Positions 44,490 through 52,324 of a DNA stretch of 64,000 nt are shown one piece after another. Below the pieces are notes generated by a model that was not told where the DNA came from, ran no database searches, and saw only the letters and a program-made list of their open reading frames with translations. The stretch is from Streptomyces sp. NBC_00224. Lineage in GTDB: Bacteria > Actinomycetota > Actinomycetes > Streptomycetales > Streptomycetaceae. Made by a program: the position numbers and the translations under genes. How positions within the stretch are numbered: position 1 is the stretch's first letter; each line of letters begins with the position of its first letter. The stretch lies in the NCBI RefSeq assembly GCF_041435195.1, contig NZ_CP108106.1, positions 4,498,501 through 4,562,500 of the forward strand, in the 5' to 3' direction.

Positions 44490-44777
44490 TCACACGGCGA
44501 TCGCGACCTCCGCCAGCCCGCCCGTCTGCGCCACGACCGTGCGGTCCGCGGTGCCGCCGGGGACCAGGGCCCGGACGGTCCACGTGCCCTCGGCCGCGTA
44601 GAAGCGGAACTGGCCCGTCGCCGAGGTCGGGACCTCGGCGGTGAACTCGCCGGTCGAGTCCAGGAGGCGGACGTAGCCGACCACGGGCTCGCCGTCCTTC
44701 GTCACCTGGCCCTGGATGGTGGTCTCACCGGGCTTGATCGTCGAGGCGTCGGGGCCGCCTGCCTTCGCTCCACACAT
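44490..44777 (-). CDS. DUF1416 protein (sulfur-locus companion)
   Basis: The 95-residue protein, MCGAKAGGPDASTIKPGETTIQGQVTKDGEPVVGYVRLLDSTGEFTAEVPTSATGQFRFYAAEGTWTVRALVPGG, is a small beta-sandwich of the actinobacterial DUF1416 family. The N-terminal MCGAKAG cysteine is conserved and could carry sulfur or metal. It lies 42 bp downstream of the sulfurtransferase gene on the same strand, an association I know in Streptomyces and mycobacteria (sseC-like beside sseA/cysA), so it probably serves thiosulfate or persulfide metabolism. Confidence 0.88.
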   Translation of the reverse strand: MCGAKAGGPDASTIKPGETTIQGQVTKDGEPVVGYVRLLDSTGEFTAEVPTSATGQFRFYAAEGTWTVRALVPGGTADRTVVAQTGGLAEVAIAV

Positions 44778-44819
44778 GGTTTTTCCTTACGGTCTGCAGT
44801 CTGAGGGGGCTGTGCGGGG

Positions 44820-45665
44820 TTACTTGTTGACGCCGAGCTCGATCGGCACGCCGACGAGGGAGCCGTACTCGGTCCACGAGCCGTCGTAGTTCTTGACGTT
44901 CTGGACGCCGAGCAGCTCGTGCAGCACGAACCACGTCAGGGCCGAGCGCTCGCCGATGCGGCAGTACGCGATGGTGTCCTTGGCCAGGTCGACCTGCTCC
45001 GCCGCGTACAGCTCCTTGAGAGCGTCGTCCGACTTGAAGGTGCCGTCGTCGTTGGCGTTCTTCGACCACGGGATGTTGCGGGCGGACGGGACGTGGCCCG
45101 GGCGCTGCGACTGCTCCTGCGGGAGGTGGGCCGGGGCGAGCAGCTTGCCGCTGAACTCGTCGGGGGAGCGCACGTCGACCAGGTTCTGCGCGCCGATGGC
45201 CGCCACCACGTCGTCGCGGAAGGCGCGGATCGCGCTGTTCTGCGCCTTGGCCTTGTACGCGGTGGCCGGGCGGGCCGGCACCTGCGAGCCGTCGACGAGG
45301 TCGCGCGAGTCCAGCTCCCACTTCTTGCGGCCGCCGTCGAGCAGCTTGACGCTGTCGTGGCCGTAGAGCTTGAAGTACCAGTAGGCGTACGAGGCGAACC
45401 AGTTGTTGTTGCCGCCGTAGAGGACGACGGTGGTGTCGTTCGCGATGCCCTTCGCCGACAGGAGCTTCTCGAAGCCCTCCTGGTCGATGAAGTCACGGCG
45501 GACCGGGTCCTGGAGGTCCTTGGTCCAGTCGATCCGGATCGCGTTCTTGATGTGGTTCTTCTCGTACGCCGAGGTGTCCTCGTCGACCTCGACGATGGCG
45601 ACCTTGGGGTCTTCGATGTGGGCCTCGACCCAGTCGGCGTCTACCAGGACGTCGCTGCGGCTCAT
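44820..45665 (-). CDS. Thiosulfate/3-mercaptopyruvate sulfurtransferase (two-domain rhodanese)
   Basis: The 281-residue enzyme has two rhodanese domains. The N-terminal domain is inactive (VVLYGGNNNWFAS, no Cys). The C-terminal domain has the active Cys235 in TIAYCRIGERSALTWF. RDxxxDEFSGK, GHVPSARNIPW and DGSWTEYG are family landmarks. It moves sulfane sulfur from thiosulfate or mercaptopyruvate to thiol or cyanide acceptors. With DUF1416 it forms an operon headed by a short leader peptide gene about 170 bp upstream. Naming as cysA or sseA varies, so no symbol is given. Confidence 0.93.
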   Translation of the reverse strand: MSRSDVLVDADWVEAHIEDPKVAIVEVDEDTSAYEKNHIKNAIRIDWTKDLQDPVRRDFIDQEGFEKLLSAKGIANDTTVVLYGGNNNWFASYAYWYFKLYGHDSVKLLDGGRKKWELDSRDLVDGSQVPARPATAYKAKAQNSAIRAFRDDVVAAIGAQNLVDVRSPDEFSGKLLAPAHLPQEQSQRPGHVPSARNIPWSKNANDDGTFKSDDALKELYAAEQVDLAKDTIAYCRIGERSALTWFVLHELLGVQNVKNYDGSWTEYGSLVGVPIELGVNK

Positions 45666-45832
45666 GCGGTTCTCCTCCGGGGCAGGTGCGGCGGGCGGTG
45701 CGGGGTGCGGGTGCGTACGCCGAGCGAGCGGGCGCGGCGTTGCCCAGACACGGGGGGTGGCCCTGAATACGGTTCAAAGGGCCCGGGGAACACGGGAGTT
45801 GCCGTCTCTTCGCAGAGAGGGGCGGGTCCCGC

Positions 45833-45913
45833 TCAGACGTGGCGACAGAGCATGGCGGCGACGCGGCACAGGTCGACTGCCCGCCGCTTCGTGAGATCCG
45901 CCTGTCGCTTCAT
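45833..45913 (-). CDS. 26-residue leader peptide upstream of the sulfur operon
   Basis: The peptide MKRQADLTKRRAVDLCRVAAMLCRHV ends with the LCR-type motif of the putative leader peptides found before sulfur genes in Streptomyces. Two cysteine codons (residues 16 and 23) could sense Cys-tRNA supply. The start codon lies right at the predicted transcription start, so the message would be leaderless. A small hairpin TCTCT-TCGC-AGAGA follows near 45805-45818, before the sulfurtransferase gene, and could be the attenuator stem. Confidence 0.8.
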   Translation of the reverse strand: MKRQADLTKRRAVDLCRVAAMLCRHV

Positions 45914-45920
45914 GCGTCCG

Positions 45921-45950
45921 ATCGTAGGGACGGACAGGCGGCCATGTCAC
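45921..45950 (-). promoter_or_regulatory. Promoter of the leader peptide/sulfurtransferase operon
   Basis: On the minus strand GTGACA (45950-45945), an 18-bp spacer and TACGAT (45926-45921) match the -35 and -10 of the principal sigma factor. The expected start point is about 45914-45913, at the A of the leader-peptide ATG. An inverted repeat GTGTC-N9-GACAC (45955-45973) lies just upstream of the -35 and may be an activator or repressor site. Confidence 0.65.
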
Positions 45951-46117
45951 CGGTGTGTCGTATTTTGAGACACGATCATCCGAATGGTGGGACGAGATCG
46001 GCTGGAAAGCCTCTCCCGGCGGTGTCCGGGCGGCTCCCCGCCGCCCACCATCTGCCCAGCGGACGCCGCTGTCTCAGCATGCGGTTACGACCCGTCTCGG
46101 ACCTGCCCGTCCCGGCC

Positions 46118-46162
46118 CCGGTCCTGCCCGACCCGGTCCTGCCCAGCCCGGTCCTGGCCGGC
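46118..46162. repeat. Three tandem 15-bp units
   Basis: The unit CCGGTCCTGCCCGAC occurs three times in a row with few changes (46118-46132, 46133-46147, 46148-46162) in the gene-free stretch downstream of the DUF2993 gene. Confidence 0.6.
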
Positions 46163-46199
46163 GCGGCCACCGCCGTACGCCCAGGGGCCGCGGGGCCGG

Positions 46200-46949
46200 C
46201 TACCCCGCCAGGGAAACGTTCGTGCCCGTCCCCGAGAACCGCAGCCCGTCCTTCGTCGCCGTCACCTTGTCCAGCTTGATGCCGGACGGCAGGCCCTCGA
46301 TCTTGAGGTCGTAGTCGACCGCCTTGCGCAGCTTCTCGTCGAAACCGGCCACCGGCAGCTTCGGCAGCTCCTCGGAGCGGACCTTGACGGTGGCGCCGCC
46401 GTCCGTGGTGACCGTGCTGTACGCGCTGACCGTGCGGCCCGCGAGCAGCACCTTGAGGCTCGCGGGGACCTGGACGCCCGCGCCCTCCAGCAGGTCGGCG
46501 AGCTGCCCGCTCACCTGGACCTGGCCCTTGGCGGCCCGCTCCGGCCCGGCGTAGCCGACCGTGGCGCCCTTGGGCGCGGACTTCGTGAGGTCGGCGTAGG
46601 AGATACGGGCCGAGCCGTCCGCCCGTGCCGCCGTGGCGGACGAGTAGCTGCTGTTGACCTTCACGTCGTGCAGCTTGGCGTGGACCTCGGTGACGTTGAC
46701 CGAGTGGCCGTCCGCCGAGGCGGTGACCCCGCCCAGCTTGACGTCGACCTCGTCGAACTCCTTGCCCATCGCCTGGGTGAGGAAGGGGAAGCCACTGATC
46801 GAGACGTCGGGGGTCTCCCTCAGCCCCTGACTGCTCTTGATCTTGTCGGCCACCTTCGACTCGACGACGTTCACCGCGATGCGGTCCGCGGCGACGAAGA
46901 GGCCGCCGAGAACCACCGCGACGATGAGCCATATCCGAAGTGCGCGCAT
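46200..46949 (-). CDS. DUF2993 (LmeA-like) lipid-binding protein
   Basis: The 249-residue protein has an N-terminal membrane helix or signal (MRALRIWLIVAVVLGGLFVAADRIAVNVVE). A DUF2993 domain follows: KSSQGLRETPDVSISGFPFLTQAMGKEFDEVDVKLGG and the repeated beta pattern after it, resembling bactericidal permeability-type lipid-binding folds. Mycobacterial LmeA binds phosphoinositides and supports lipomannan synthesis. Start ATG 46949 is chosen at the hydrophobic segment; seven further residues are possible upstream. Confidence 0.85.
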   Translation of the reverse strand: MRALRIWLIVAVVLGGLFVAADRIAVNVVESKVADKIKSSQGLRETPDVSISGFPFLTQAMGKEFDEVDVKLGGVTASADGHSVNVTEVHAKLHDVKVNSSYSSATAARADGSARISYADLTKSAPKGATVGYAGPERAAKGQVQVSGQLADLLEGAGVQVPASLKVLLAGRTVSAYSTVTTDGGATVKVRSEELPKLPVAGFDEKLRKAVDYDLKIEGLPSGIKLDKVTATKDGLRFSGTGTNVSLAG

Positions 46950-47003
46950 TGCGTACGAGTCCCCCCACACTGGTCGTTGACGCTGCGAGCCTAACCTCCG
47001 GAA

Positions 47004-48272
47004 TTACCCGATCACTCGACCGATCAGATACAAAGCGGGAACAGCCGCGGTGAGCGGCAGCGCCACTCCGGCCGTCATATGGACGAAGCGCGACGGGTAG
47101 TCATAACTGGCCACCCGCAGCCCGATCAGCGCGCACACCCCGGCCGCGAGCCCGAGCAGCGCGCCCGAGGAACCCACGTCCGTCAGCTGCCCGGCGACGA
47201 TCCCGCCGCCCGCGGCCGCGAGCAGCGCGACCACGACGGAGACCGGCCCCGGCAACGGCAGCGCGCGGGCCGGGACGGCGACGGCCACCGCGGCCGCGCC
47301 CACCGCAACGGCGTGCGGGATCGCCGCGAGATATCCGGCGGCCAGGATCGCGAGGGCCGACGAGGCCACGGTCGCCATCAGGCCGTACATCCGCTCGTCC
47401 GGGTCCGCGTGGCTGCGCAGCTGGAGCACCAGCGTGAGCAGCACCCACACCCCGAGCGTGCCCAGGATCGCCGCGGGCGCGTGCTCGTCGCCGACGGCGA
47501 GCAGCGCGGCGTCCGCGACCAGCCCGCCGAGGAAGGCGAGCGCGATGCCCTGCCGGGCGGGCCACATCCCGTTGAGCCGGAACCAGCCCGCGGCCGTGAC
47601 GGCCTGGAGCAGCACCAGCGGCACCACCAGCGCGTACTGCCCGATGCCGGACGCGGCCGCGAGCAGCAGGCCGAGGACGGCGGTGAGCGCGGCGGGCTGC
47701 ATCCCCGGCGCGATGACCGGCGAGCGCCCCTCGGCGCGGGCCCGCTGGGCGTCGGTGATCCGGGTGTTGCCGACGGTGGTGGGCGGGCTGTAGGCGGGGC
47801 CGTCGCTCTCCGCGGGCGCGGCGGGCACGGGTTCGTAGGCCGCCGTCTCCGGAGGCAGCGGAGCGGACCCCGTCTGCGGCGGCAGGTACGCGGTGTCGGC
47901 GGCGGGCGGCGCGTACGCCTGCGCGTACTGCTGCTGGACGGGCTGCTGGACCTGCTGGTGGACCGGCTGCTGCTGCACGGGCTGCGGCTGGACCGTGGGC
48001 TGGTACTGGGTGTCCCAGGTCTGGCCCTCCCACGTCTGCGTGTACTGCTGCTGCTCCTGGTACGACGGATCGTGCGGGAACTGCTGCGCGGGCTGCTGCG
48101 GCTGCTGGTGCTGGACCGGCTGCTGCTGGAGAGGTTGCCCGTACTGGTCGTACTGCTGGTGCTGCTGGTACGCGTCGTACTGCTGCTGGTACTGCTGCTG
48201 GACCGGCTGTCCGTACTGGTCGAAGCGCGGATACTGCTCGTCGTACGGATGCGGGTACTGCTGATCGCTCAT
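47004..48272 (-). CDS. Gln/Tyr-rich multi-pass membrane protein
   Basis: The 422-residue protein begins MSDQQYPHPYDEQYPRFDQYG after GGAGGGTGACC and has about 150 residues dominated by Gln, Tyr, Pro and His (runs such as QQQYQQQYDAYQQHQQYDQYG), a low-complexity, phase-separation-prone type of tail. Then follow about eight or more membrane helices (from PAALTAVLGLLLAAASGIGQYAL to LTAAVPALYLIGRVIG). The function is unknown. It lies 10 bp downstream of the MoaD-like gene on the same strand, so they may be co-transcribed. Confidence 0.82.
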   Translation of the reverse strand: MSDQQYPHPYDEQYPRFDQYGQPVQQQYQQQYDAYQQHQQYDQYGQPLQQQPVQHQQPQQPAQQFPHDPSYQEQQQYTQTWEGQTWDTQYQPTVQPQPVQQQPVHQQVQQPVQQQYAQAYAPPAADTAYLPPQTGSAPLPPETAAYEPVPAAPAESDGPAYSPPTTVGNTRITDAQRARAEGRSPVIAPGMQPAALTAVLGLLLAAASGIGQYALVVPLVLLQAVTAAGWFRLNGMWPARQGIALAFLGGLVADAALLAVGDEHAPAAILGTLGVWVLLTLVLQLRSHADPDERMYGLMATVASSALAILAAGYLAAIPHAVAVGAAAVAVAVPARALPLPGPVSVVVALLAAAGGGIVAGQLTDVGSSGALLGLAAGVCALIGLRVASYDYPSRFVHMTAGVALPLTAAVPALYLIGRVIG

Positions 48273-48282
48273 GACGTGGGGG

Positions 48283-48537
48283 TCACCCTCCTGCGAACGG
48301 CGGGAGCACCTCGACCGTGCCGCCCTCGGCAAGCCGTACGGTCTCATGTTCGCGCGTCCCGACGGGGTCACCGTCGACCAGGAACGAGCACCTGAGCAGT
48401 ACGCGGGTCAGCTCGCCGGGGTGGCGCTCGCGCACCGCGTCGAGCGCCTCGGCCAGCGTGGCCGCCGCATACGGCTCCTCCGCGACACCGGCGGCGGACT
48501 TGGCCGCGGCCCAGAAGCGGATGGTTCCCGCTGCCAT
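48283..48537 (-). CDS. MoaD/ThiS-family sulfur carrier protein
   Basis: The 84-residue ubiquitin-like protein starts MAAGTIRFWAAAKSAAGVAEEPY and ends VEVLPPFAGG. The C-terminal Gly-Gly is the site that is adenylated and thiocarboxylated in MoaD and ThiS. It could supply sulfur for molybdopterin or another cofactor; no moaE or thi gene is adjacent, so the pathway is open. Start ATG 48537. The stop lies 10 bp before the next gene. Confidence 0.88.
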   Translation of the reverse strand: MAAGTIRFWAAAKSAAGVAEEPYAAATLAEALDAVRERHPGELTRVLLRCSFLVDGDPVGTREHETVRLAEGGTVEVLPPFAGG

Positions 48538-48570
48538 GGCGACCCTCCTTTCGTCGTCCCCCATGATGGG

Positions 48571-49377
48571 CTACGCCACCGACAGCCACTGCGCGATCCG
48601 GCGCAGCAGCACCTCGTCGGCCGCGTTCTCCGCGTGCCCCATGCCCTCCTCCAGCCACAACTGCGCAGGTCCGGCGGCCGCCAGCATCCTGGGGTGGTCG
48701 AGCGGGAAGTACGGGTCGCGGTCGCCGTGGACGATCAGGAGCGGGGTCGGCGCGATCAGCGGGACCGCCTCCACCGGCGAGAGCGGCACCGGGCACCACT
48801 GCGCGGAGTCGATCCGGGTGGCGAAGCCGAGCCGGCCGACCAGGCGTCCGGCGGGCCGGGTCACCAGCCAGTGCAGCCGCCGCATGGGGGCCGTGCCCCG
48901 GTAGTACCAACGGGCCGGCGCACTGACGGAGACGACTCCGTCCGTCCGCGCCTCCGTGAGCCCCTTGTGCATCGCCGCGTGCCGCAGCACCACCGAGCCG
49001 CCCATCGAGAAGCCGACGGTGACCACGCGCGCGTAGCCGAGTGATCTCGCCCACTCCACGGCCGCCGCCAGGTCGAGCACCTCGCGGTCGCCGACCGTGG
49101 AGCGCCCGCCGGAGCCGCCGTGGCCCCGGAACGAGAACGTGACCACGCCCGCGTACTGGGCGAACACCTCCGCCGCCCGCCGCACCGCCGGGCGCCCCGC
49201 CGACCCCGTGAAGCCGTGCGCGACCACGACCGCGGTGTCCGTCCGGCCCGCCGCGCAGGGGTCGTGGACCGCCTCGATGCGCACGCCGTCCGAGGTGCGA
49301 AGAGTTGCGCGCCGCGGTCCTCTAGTGATCGAGGAAACATCCACAGTGTGAAATCGCCCCTCTGCCCCGGAACTCAT
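48571..49377 (-). CDS. Alpha/beta hydrolase
   Basis: The 268-residue enzyme has the alpha/beta hydrolase triad: nucleophile Ser in TVGFSMGGSVV, Asp in IVHGDRDPYFP and His in GMGHAENAAD. HGFTGSAGRP forms the oxyanion loop and FRGHGGSGG follows strand 4. It is cytoplasmic with no signal peptide. Substrate unknown; lipase, esterase or peptidase activities occur in this class. Start ATG 49377; GTG near residue 12 is an alternative. It is divergent from glnR. Confidence 0.88.
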   Translation of the reverse strand: MSSGAEGRFHTVDVSSITRGPRRATLRTSDGVRIEAVHDPCAAGRTDTAVVVAHGFTGSAGRPAVRRAAEVFAQYAGVVTFSFRGHGGSGGRSTVGDREVLDLAAAVEWARSLGYARVVTVGFSMGGSVVLRHAAMHKGLTEARTDGVVSVSAPARWYYRGTAPMRRLHWLVTRPAGRLVGRLGFATRIDSAQWCPVPLSPVEAVPLIAPTPLLIVHGDRDPYFPLDHPRMLAAAGPAQLWLEEGMGHAENAADEVLLRRIAQWLSVA

Positions 49378-49398
49378 GTGGGCTATTCTGCTGGGCAG

Positions 49399-49431
49399 AG
49401 GATCCGGGCAGCGTAGCCCCCGGGTCCTTTT
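49399..49431 (+). terminator. Terminator-like hairpin at the start of the glnR leader
   Basis: AGGATCCGGG (49399-49408) and CCCGGGTCCT (49419-49428) pair over 10 bp with one G-U and are followed by TTTT (49428-49431). No rightward gene ends upstream, so this is not an ordinary gene end. A TATTCT at 49384-49389 could be the -10 of a rightward promoter, placing the hairpin at the very start of the glnR transcript. A second stem AGGCTC/GAGCCT (49467-49472, 49484-49489) follows. Confidence 0.55.
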
Positions 49432-49544
49432 GCGTTTCCTGGTCGTTGTTACGAGCAGGTGAACAAAGGCTCTCAGGGCGCGGGAGCCTTGGCGTAAAGC
49501 AGTGCCGTAAACGTCCTCGCAGGGACCGAGGAGGAACCGACGTT

Positions 49545-49613
49545 ATGGGCGAGCAGACCGTGCACGATCATCCGAAGAAGCCGACGACGACCCGGGCAGG
49601 TGAGGCGCGATGA
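49545..49613 (+). CDS. 22-residue upstream ORF coupled to glnR
   Basis: ATG 49545 lies 10 nt after GGAGGAA and opens 22 codons ([22 protein letters not shown]). Its TGA overlaps the glnR ATG in an ATGA arrangement (49610-49613). No ribosome site as good lies directly before glnR, so glnR translation may depend on this small ORF. The peptide itself has no recognised family. Confidence 0.55.
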   Translation: MGEQTVHDHPKKPTTTRAGEAR

Positions 49614-50422
49614 GCTCGTTGCTGCTCCTGACCAACGCCCTCCAGCCGTCCACGGAGGTGCTTCCCGCGCTCGGCCTGCTGCTGCACAACGTGCGGGTGG
49701 CCCCCGCCGAGGGCCCGGCCCTGGTGGACACCCCCGGCGCCGACGTGATCCTCGTCGACGGCCGCCGCGACCTGCCGCAGGTCCGCTCCCTCTGCCAGCT
49801 GCTGCGCTCCACCGGCCCCGGCTGCCCGCTGATCCTGGTGGTCACCGAGGGCGGTCTGGCCGCCGTCACCGCCGACTGGGGCATCGACGACGTACTCCTG
49901 GACACCGCGGGCCCCGCGGAGGTCGAGGCGCGGCTGCGGCTGGCCATGGGCCGCCAGCAGATCACCTCGGACGACTCCCCCATGGAGATCCGCAACGGCG
50001 ATCTCTCCGTGGACGAGGCGACGTACAGCGCCAAGCTCAAGGGCCGGGTCCTGGATCTGACCTTCAAGGAGTTCGAGCTCCTGAAGTACCTGGCGCAGCA
50101 CCCCGGCCGGGTCTTCACGCGCGCGCAGCTGCTGCAGGAGGTCTGGGGGTACGACTACTTCGGCGGTACGCGGACGGTCGACGTCCACGTACGGCGGCTG
50201 CGGGCGAAGCTCGGCCCCGAGCACGAGTCGCTGATCGGCACCGTCCGGAATGTCGGGTACCGGTTCGTCACCCCCGAGAAGGTCGAGCGGGCGGCGGAAG
50301 AAGCCAAGGCCAAGGCGGCCGAGGAGGCCAGGGCGAAGGCCGCCGCCGGATCCGTGGCCTCCCCACCGGTCCCGGCCGTCGCGGAGCCGGAGGAAGCCTC
50401 CGTACGCCCTGCCCAGAGGTAG
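49610..50422 (+). CDS. glnR: GlnR, global nitrogen regulator
   Basis: The 270-residue OmpR-class regulator begins [56 protein letters not shown], with the conserved Asp50 but an atypical acidic pocket, as known for the orphan regulator GlnR (no partner kinase). The winged helix (about 140-228) ends [36 protein letters not shown], and a charged Ala/Lys/Glu tail follows. GlnR activates glnA, amtB, glnII and related ammonium-assimilation genes and responds to nitrogen status. It has a structured leader and a coupled upstream ORF. Confidence 0.97.
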   Translation: MSSLLLLTNALQPSTEVLPALGLLLHNVRVAPAEGPALVDTPGADVILVDGRRDLPQVRSLCQLLRSTGPGCPLILVVTEGGLAAVTADWGIDDVLLDTAGPAEVEARLRLAMGRQQITSDDSPMEIRNGDLSVDEATYSAKLKGRVLDLTFKEFELLKYLAQHPGRVFTRAQLLQEVWGYDYFGGTRTVDVHVRRLRAKLGPEHESLIGTVRNVGYRFVTPEKVERAAEEAKAKAAEEARAKAAAGSVASPPVPAVAEPEEASVRPAQR

Positions 50423-50446
50423 GTCACCCCGCGTAGACTCCCGCTC

Positions 50447-51466
50447 GTGGCCAAGGTGACGCGGGATGATGTGGCGAGACTGGCGGGTACGTCGACCGCG
50501 GTCGTCAGCTATGTCATCAACAACGGACCGAGGCCGGTCGCCCCGGCCACGCGCGAGCGGGTACTCGCCGCGATCAAGGAGCTGGGCTACCGGCCCGACC
50601 GGGTTGCCCAGGCGATGGCGTCCCGGCGCACGGACCTCATAGGCATGATCGTCCCGGACGCGCGCCAGCCGTTCTTCGCGGAGATGGCGCACGCGGTGGA
50701 GCAGGCGGCGGCCGAGCGCGGAAAAATGGTCCTGGTCGGCAACTCCGACTATCTGGACGACCGCGAGGTCCACTATCTGCGGGCGTTCCTCGGTATGCGG
50801 GTCGCCGGTCTGATCCTGGTCAGCCAGGGTCCCAGCGAGCGCGCGGCGGCCGAGATCGACGCCTGGGACGCGCGCGTGGTGCTCCTCCACGAACGGCCGG
50901 AGGCGATCGACGACGTGGCCGTCGTCACGGACGACATCGGCGGGGCCCAGCTGGCCACCCGCCACCTCCTCGAACACGGCCACGCGTACGTGGCGTGCCT
51001 CGGCGGGGTCGAGTCGACCCCGGCGGTCGGCGACCCGGTGGCCGACCACGTGGAGGGCTGGCGGCGGGCGATGCTGGAGTCCGGACGGCCGACCGAGGGG
51101 CGCCTCTTCCAGGCCCCGTACAACCGGTACGACGCGTACAAGGTCGCGCTGGAGATCCTCGCCGGGCCCGACCGGCCGCCGGCGATCTTCTGCTCCACCG
51201 ACGACCAGGCGATCGGCGTACTGCGGGCGGCTCGTGAGCTGCGCATCGACGTGCCCGGTGAGCTGGCGGTCGCGGGCTTCGACGACGTGAAGGAGGCGGG
51301 CCTCACGGACCCGCCCCTCACCACGGTCGCCTCAGACCGCCCCGCGATGGCCCGCGCGGCGGTGGACCTGGTCCTGGACGACGCGCTCCGCGTGGCGGGT
51401 TCCCGGCGGGAACGCCTGAAGCAGTTCCCGTCGCGCTTGGTGATCCGCCGGTCCTGCGGGTGCTGA
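50447..51466 (+). CDS. LacI-family transcriptional regulator
   Basis: The 339-residue protein has an N-terminal LacI helix-turn-helix ([56 protein letters not shown]) and a periplasmic-binding-protein-like sensor domain ([25 protein letters not shown] ... [37 protein letters not shown]). It ends [11 protein letters not shown]. The effector sugar is unknown and no transporter or catabolic genes are adjacent. GTG 50447 is the start, 24 bp after the glnR stop. Confidence 0.9.
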   Translation: MAKVTRDDVARLAGTSTAVVSYVINNGPRPVAPATRERVLAAIKELGYRPDRVAQAMASRRTDLIGMIVPDARQPFFAEMAHAVEQAAAERGKMVLVGNSDYLDDREVHYLRAFLGMRVAGLILVSQGPSERAAAEIDAWDARVVLLHERPEAIDDVAVVTDDIGGAQLATRHLLEHGHAYVACLGGVESTPAVGDPVADHVEGWRRAMLESGRPTEGRLFQAPYNRYDAYKVALEILAGPDRPPAIFCSTDDQAIGVLRAARELRIDVPGELAVAGFDDVKEAGLTDPPLTTVASDRPAMARAAVDLVLDDALRVAGSRRERLKQFPSRLVIRRSCGC

Positions 51467-51473
51467 GCCCGGT

Positions 51474-51620
51474 CTTTGTCTGCGGGTGTGTGGGTGGCTG
51501 GTCGCGCAGTTCCCCGCGCCCCTAAGAATGCCGCTCCGCGGCATCCCCCGGGGCGCCCCGAAGGGGCGCATTTAAGGGGCGCGGGGAACTGCGCGCTCAG
51601 CCACCCACGGTCCGCAGACG
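51474..51620. repeat. Dispersed repeat, copy C: large inverted repeat between convergent genes
   Basis: The left arm, about 51474-51525 (TTGTCTGCGGG...GGTCGCGCAGTTCCCCGCG), and right arm, about 51570-51620 (CGCGGGGAACTGCGCG...CCGCAGACGAA), are inverted copies with a few mismatches. The centre holds further stems (CCGGGGCG/CGCCCCG). It shares the arm module with copies A and B and lies between convergent lacI and ridA genes. Confidence 0.88.
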
Positions 51621-51626
51621 AACGGG

Positions 51627-52094
51627 CTAGTCGACCAGCTCGACCTGGATCTCGACCTCGACCGGCGCGTCCAGCGGGAGGACCGCGACGCCGACCGCGC
51701 TGCGGGCGTGCACACCCTTGTCGCCCAGGACCGCCCCGAGCAGCTCGCTCGCGCCGTTGATGACGCCCGGCTGCCCGGTGAAGTCGCTCGCGGAGGCCAC
51801 GAACCCGACGACCTTCACCACGCGCGCGATGCGATCGAGGTCACCCGCGACCGACTTCACGGCCGCGAGGGCGTTCAGCGCACAAATACGCGCCGCGTCC
51901 TTCGCCTCCTCGGCCGTCACCTCCGCACCGACCTTGCCGGTCAGTGTGAGCTTGCCCTCGACGATCGGCAGCTGCCCGGACGTGTACACGTACACACCGG
52001 AGCGCACGGCCGGCTGGTACGCGGCCAGCGGCGGTACGACCTCCGGCAGGGTCAGGCCGAGTTCGGCCAGCTTCGCCTCAACCGAACCGCTCAT
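51627..52094 (-). CDS. RidA-family enamine/imine deaminase
   Basis: The 155-residue protein is a RidA/YjgF-type trimeric deaminase: LAAYQPAVRSGVYVYTSGQLPIVEGKLTLTGKVGAEVTAEEAKDAARICALNALAAVKSVAGDLDRIARVVKVVGFVAS. The usual substrate-binding Arg (near the C-terminus in archetypal RidA) is not evident, placing it in a longer Rid subgroup. It removes reactive enamine intermediates from amino-acid metabolism. The start overlaps the DUF4177 stop by 4 bp, so both are one operon. Confidence 0.88.
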   Translation of the reverse strand: MSGSVEAKLAELGLTLPEVVPPLAAYQPAVRSGVYVYTSGQLPIVEGKLTLTGKVGAEVTAEEAKDAARICALNALAAVKSVAGDLDRIARVVKVVGFVASASDFTGQPGVINGASELLGAVLGDKGVHARSAVGVAVLPLDAPVEVEIQVELVD

Positions 52095-52252
52095 GCCTGC
52101 TTCTCCCGCTTCAGGTAGGCCACCAGCTGCTCGGGGTTGTTCGGCCCGGGAACGACCTGGACCAGCTCCCAGCCGTCCTCGCCCCAGGTGTCCAGAATCT
52201 GCTTGGTCGCGTGCACGAGAAGGGGCACGGTCGCGTATTCCCACTTGGTCAT
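52091..52252 (-). CDS. DUF4177 small protein
   Basis: The 53-residue protein MTKWEYATVPLLVHATKQILDTWGEDGWELVQVVPGPNNPEQLVAYLKREKQA matches the DUF4177 pattern (KWEY ... ILDTWGEDGWELV). Function unknown. Start ATG 52252 fits the family; an upstream extension is unlikely. It overlaps ridA by 4 bp and is divergent from the ArsA-like gene, with only 72 bp between the starts. Confidence 0.85.
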   Translation of the reverse strand: MTKWEYATVPLLVHATKQILDTWGEDGWELVQVVPGPNNPEQLVAYLKREKQA

Positions 52253-52324
52253 GGGGCCGACTGTAGCCGCTGCCGGAGGCAGCCTCATGCGTAGGCCGCC
52301 GGGGGACTGGTTAGGCTCGATGGC

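Noticed and set aside
49447..49463. GlnR/MtrA-type box GTTAC...GTGAAC in the glnR leader
   Set aside because: The second half-site does not fit the GaAAC spacing and it lies inside the expected transcript.
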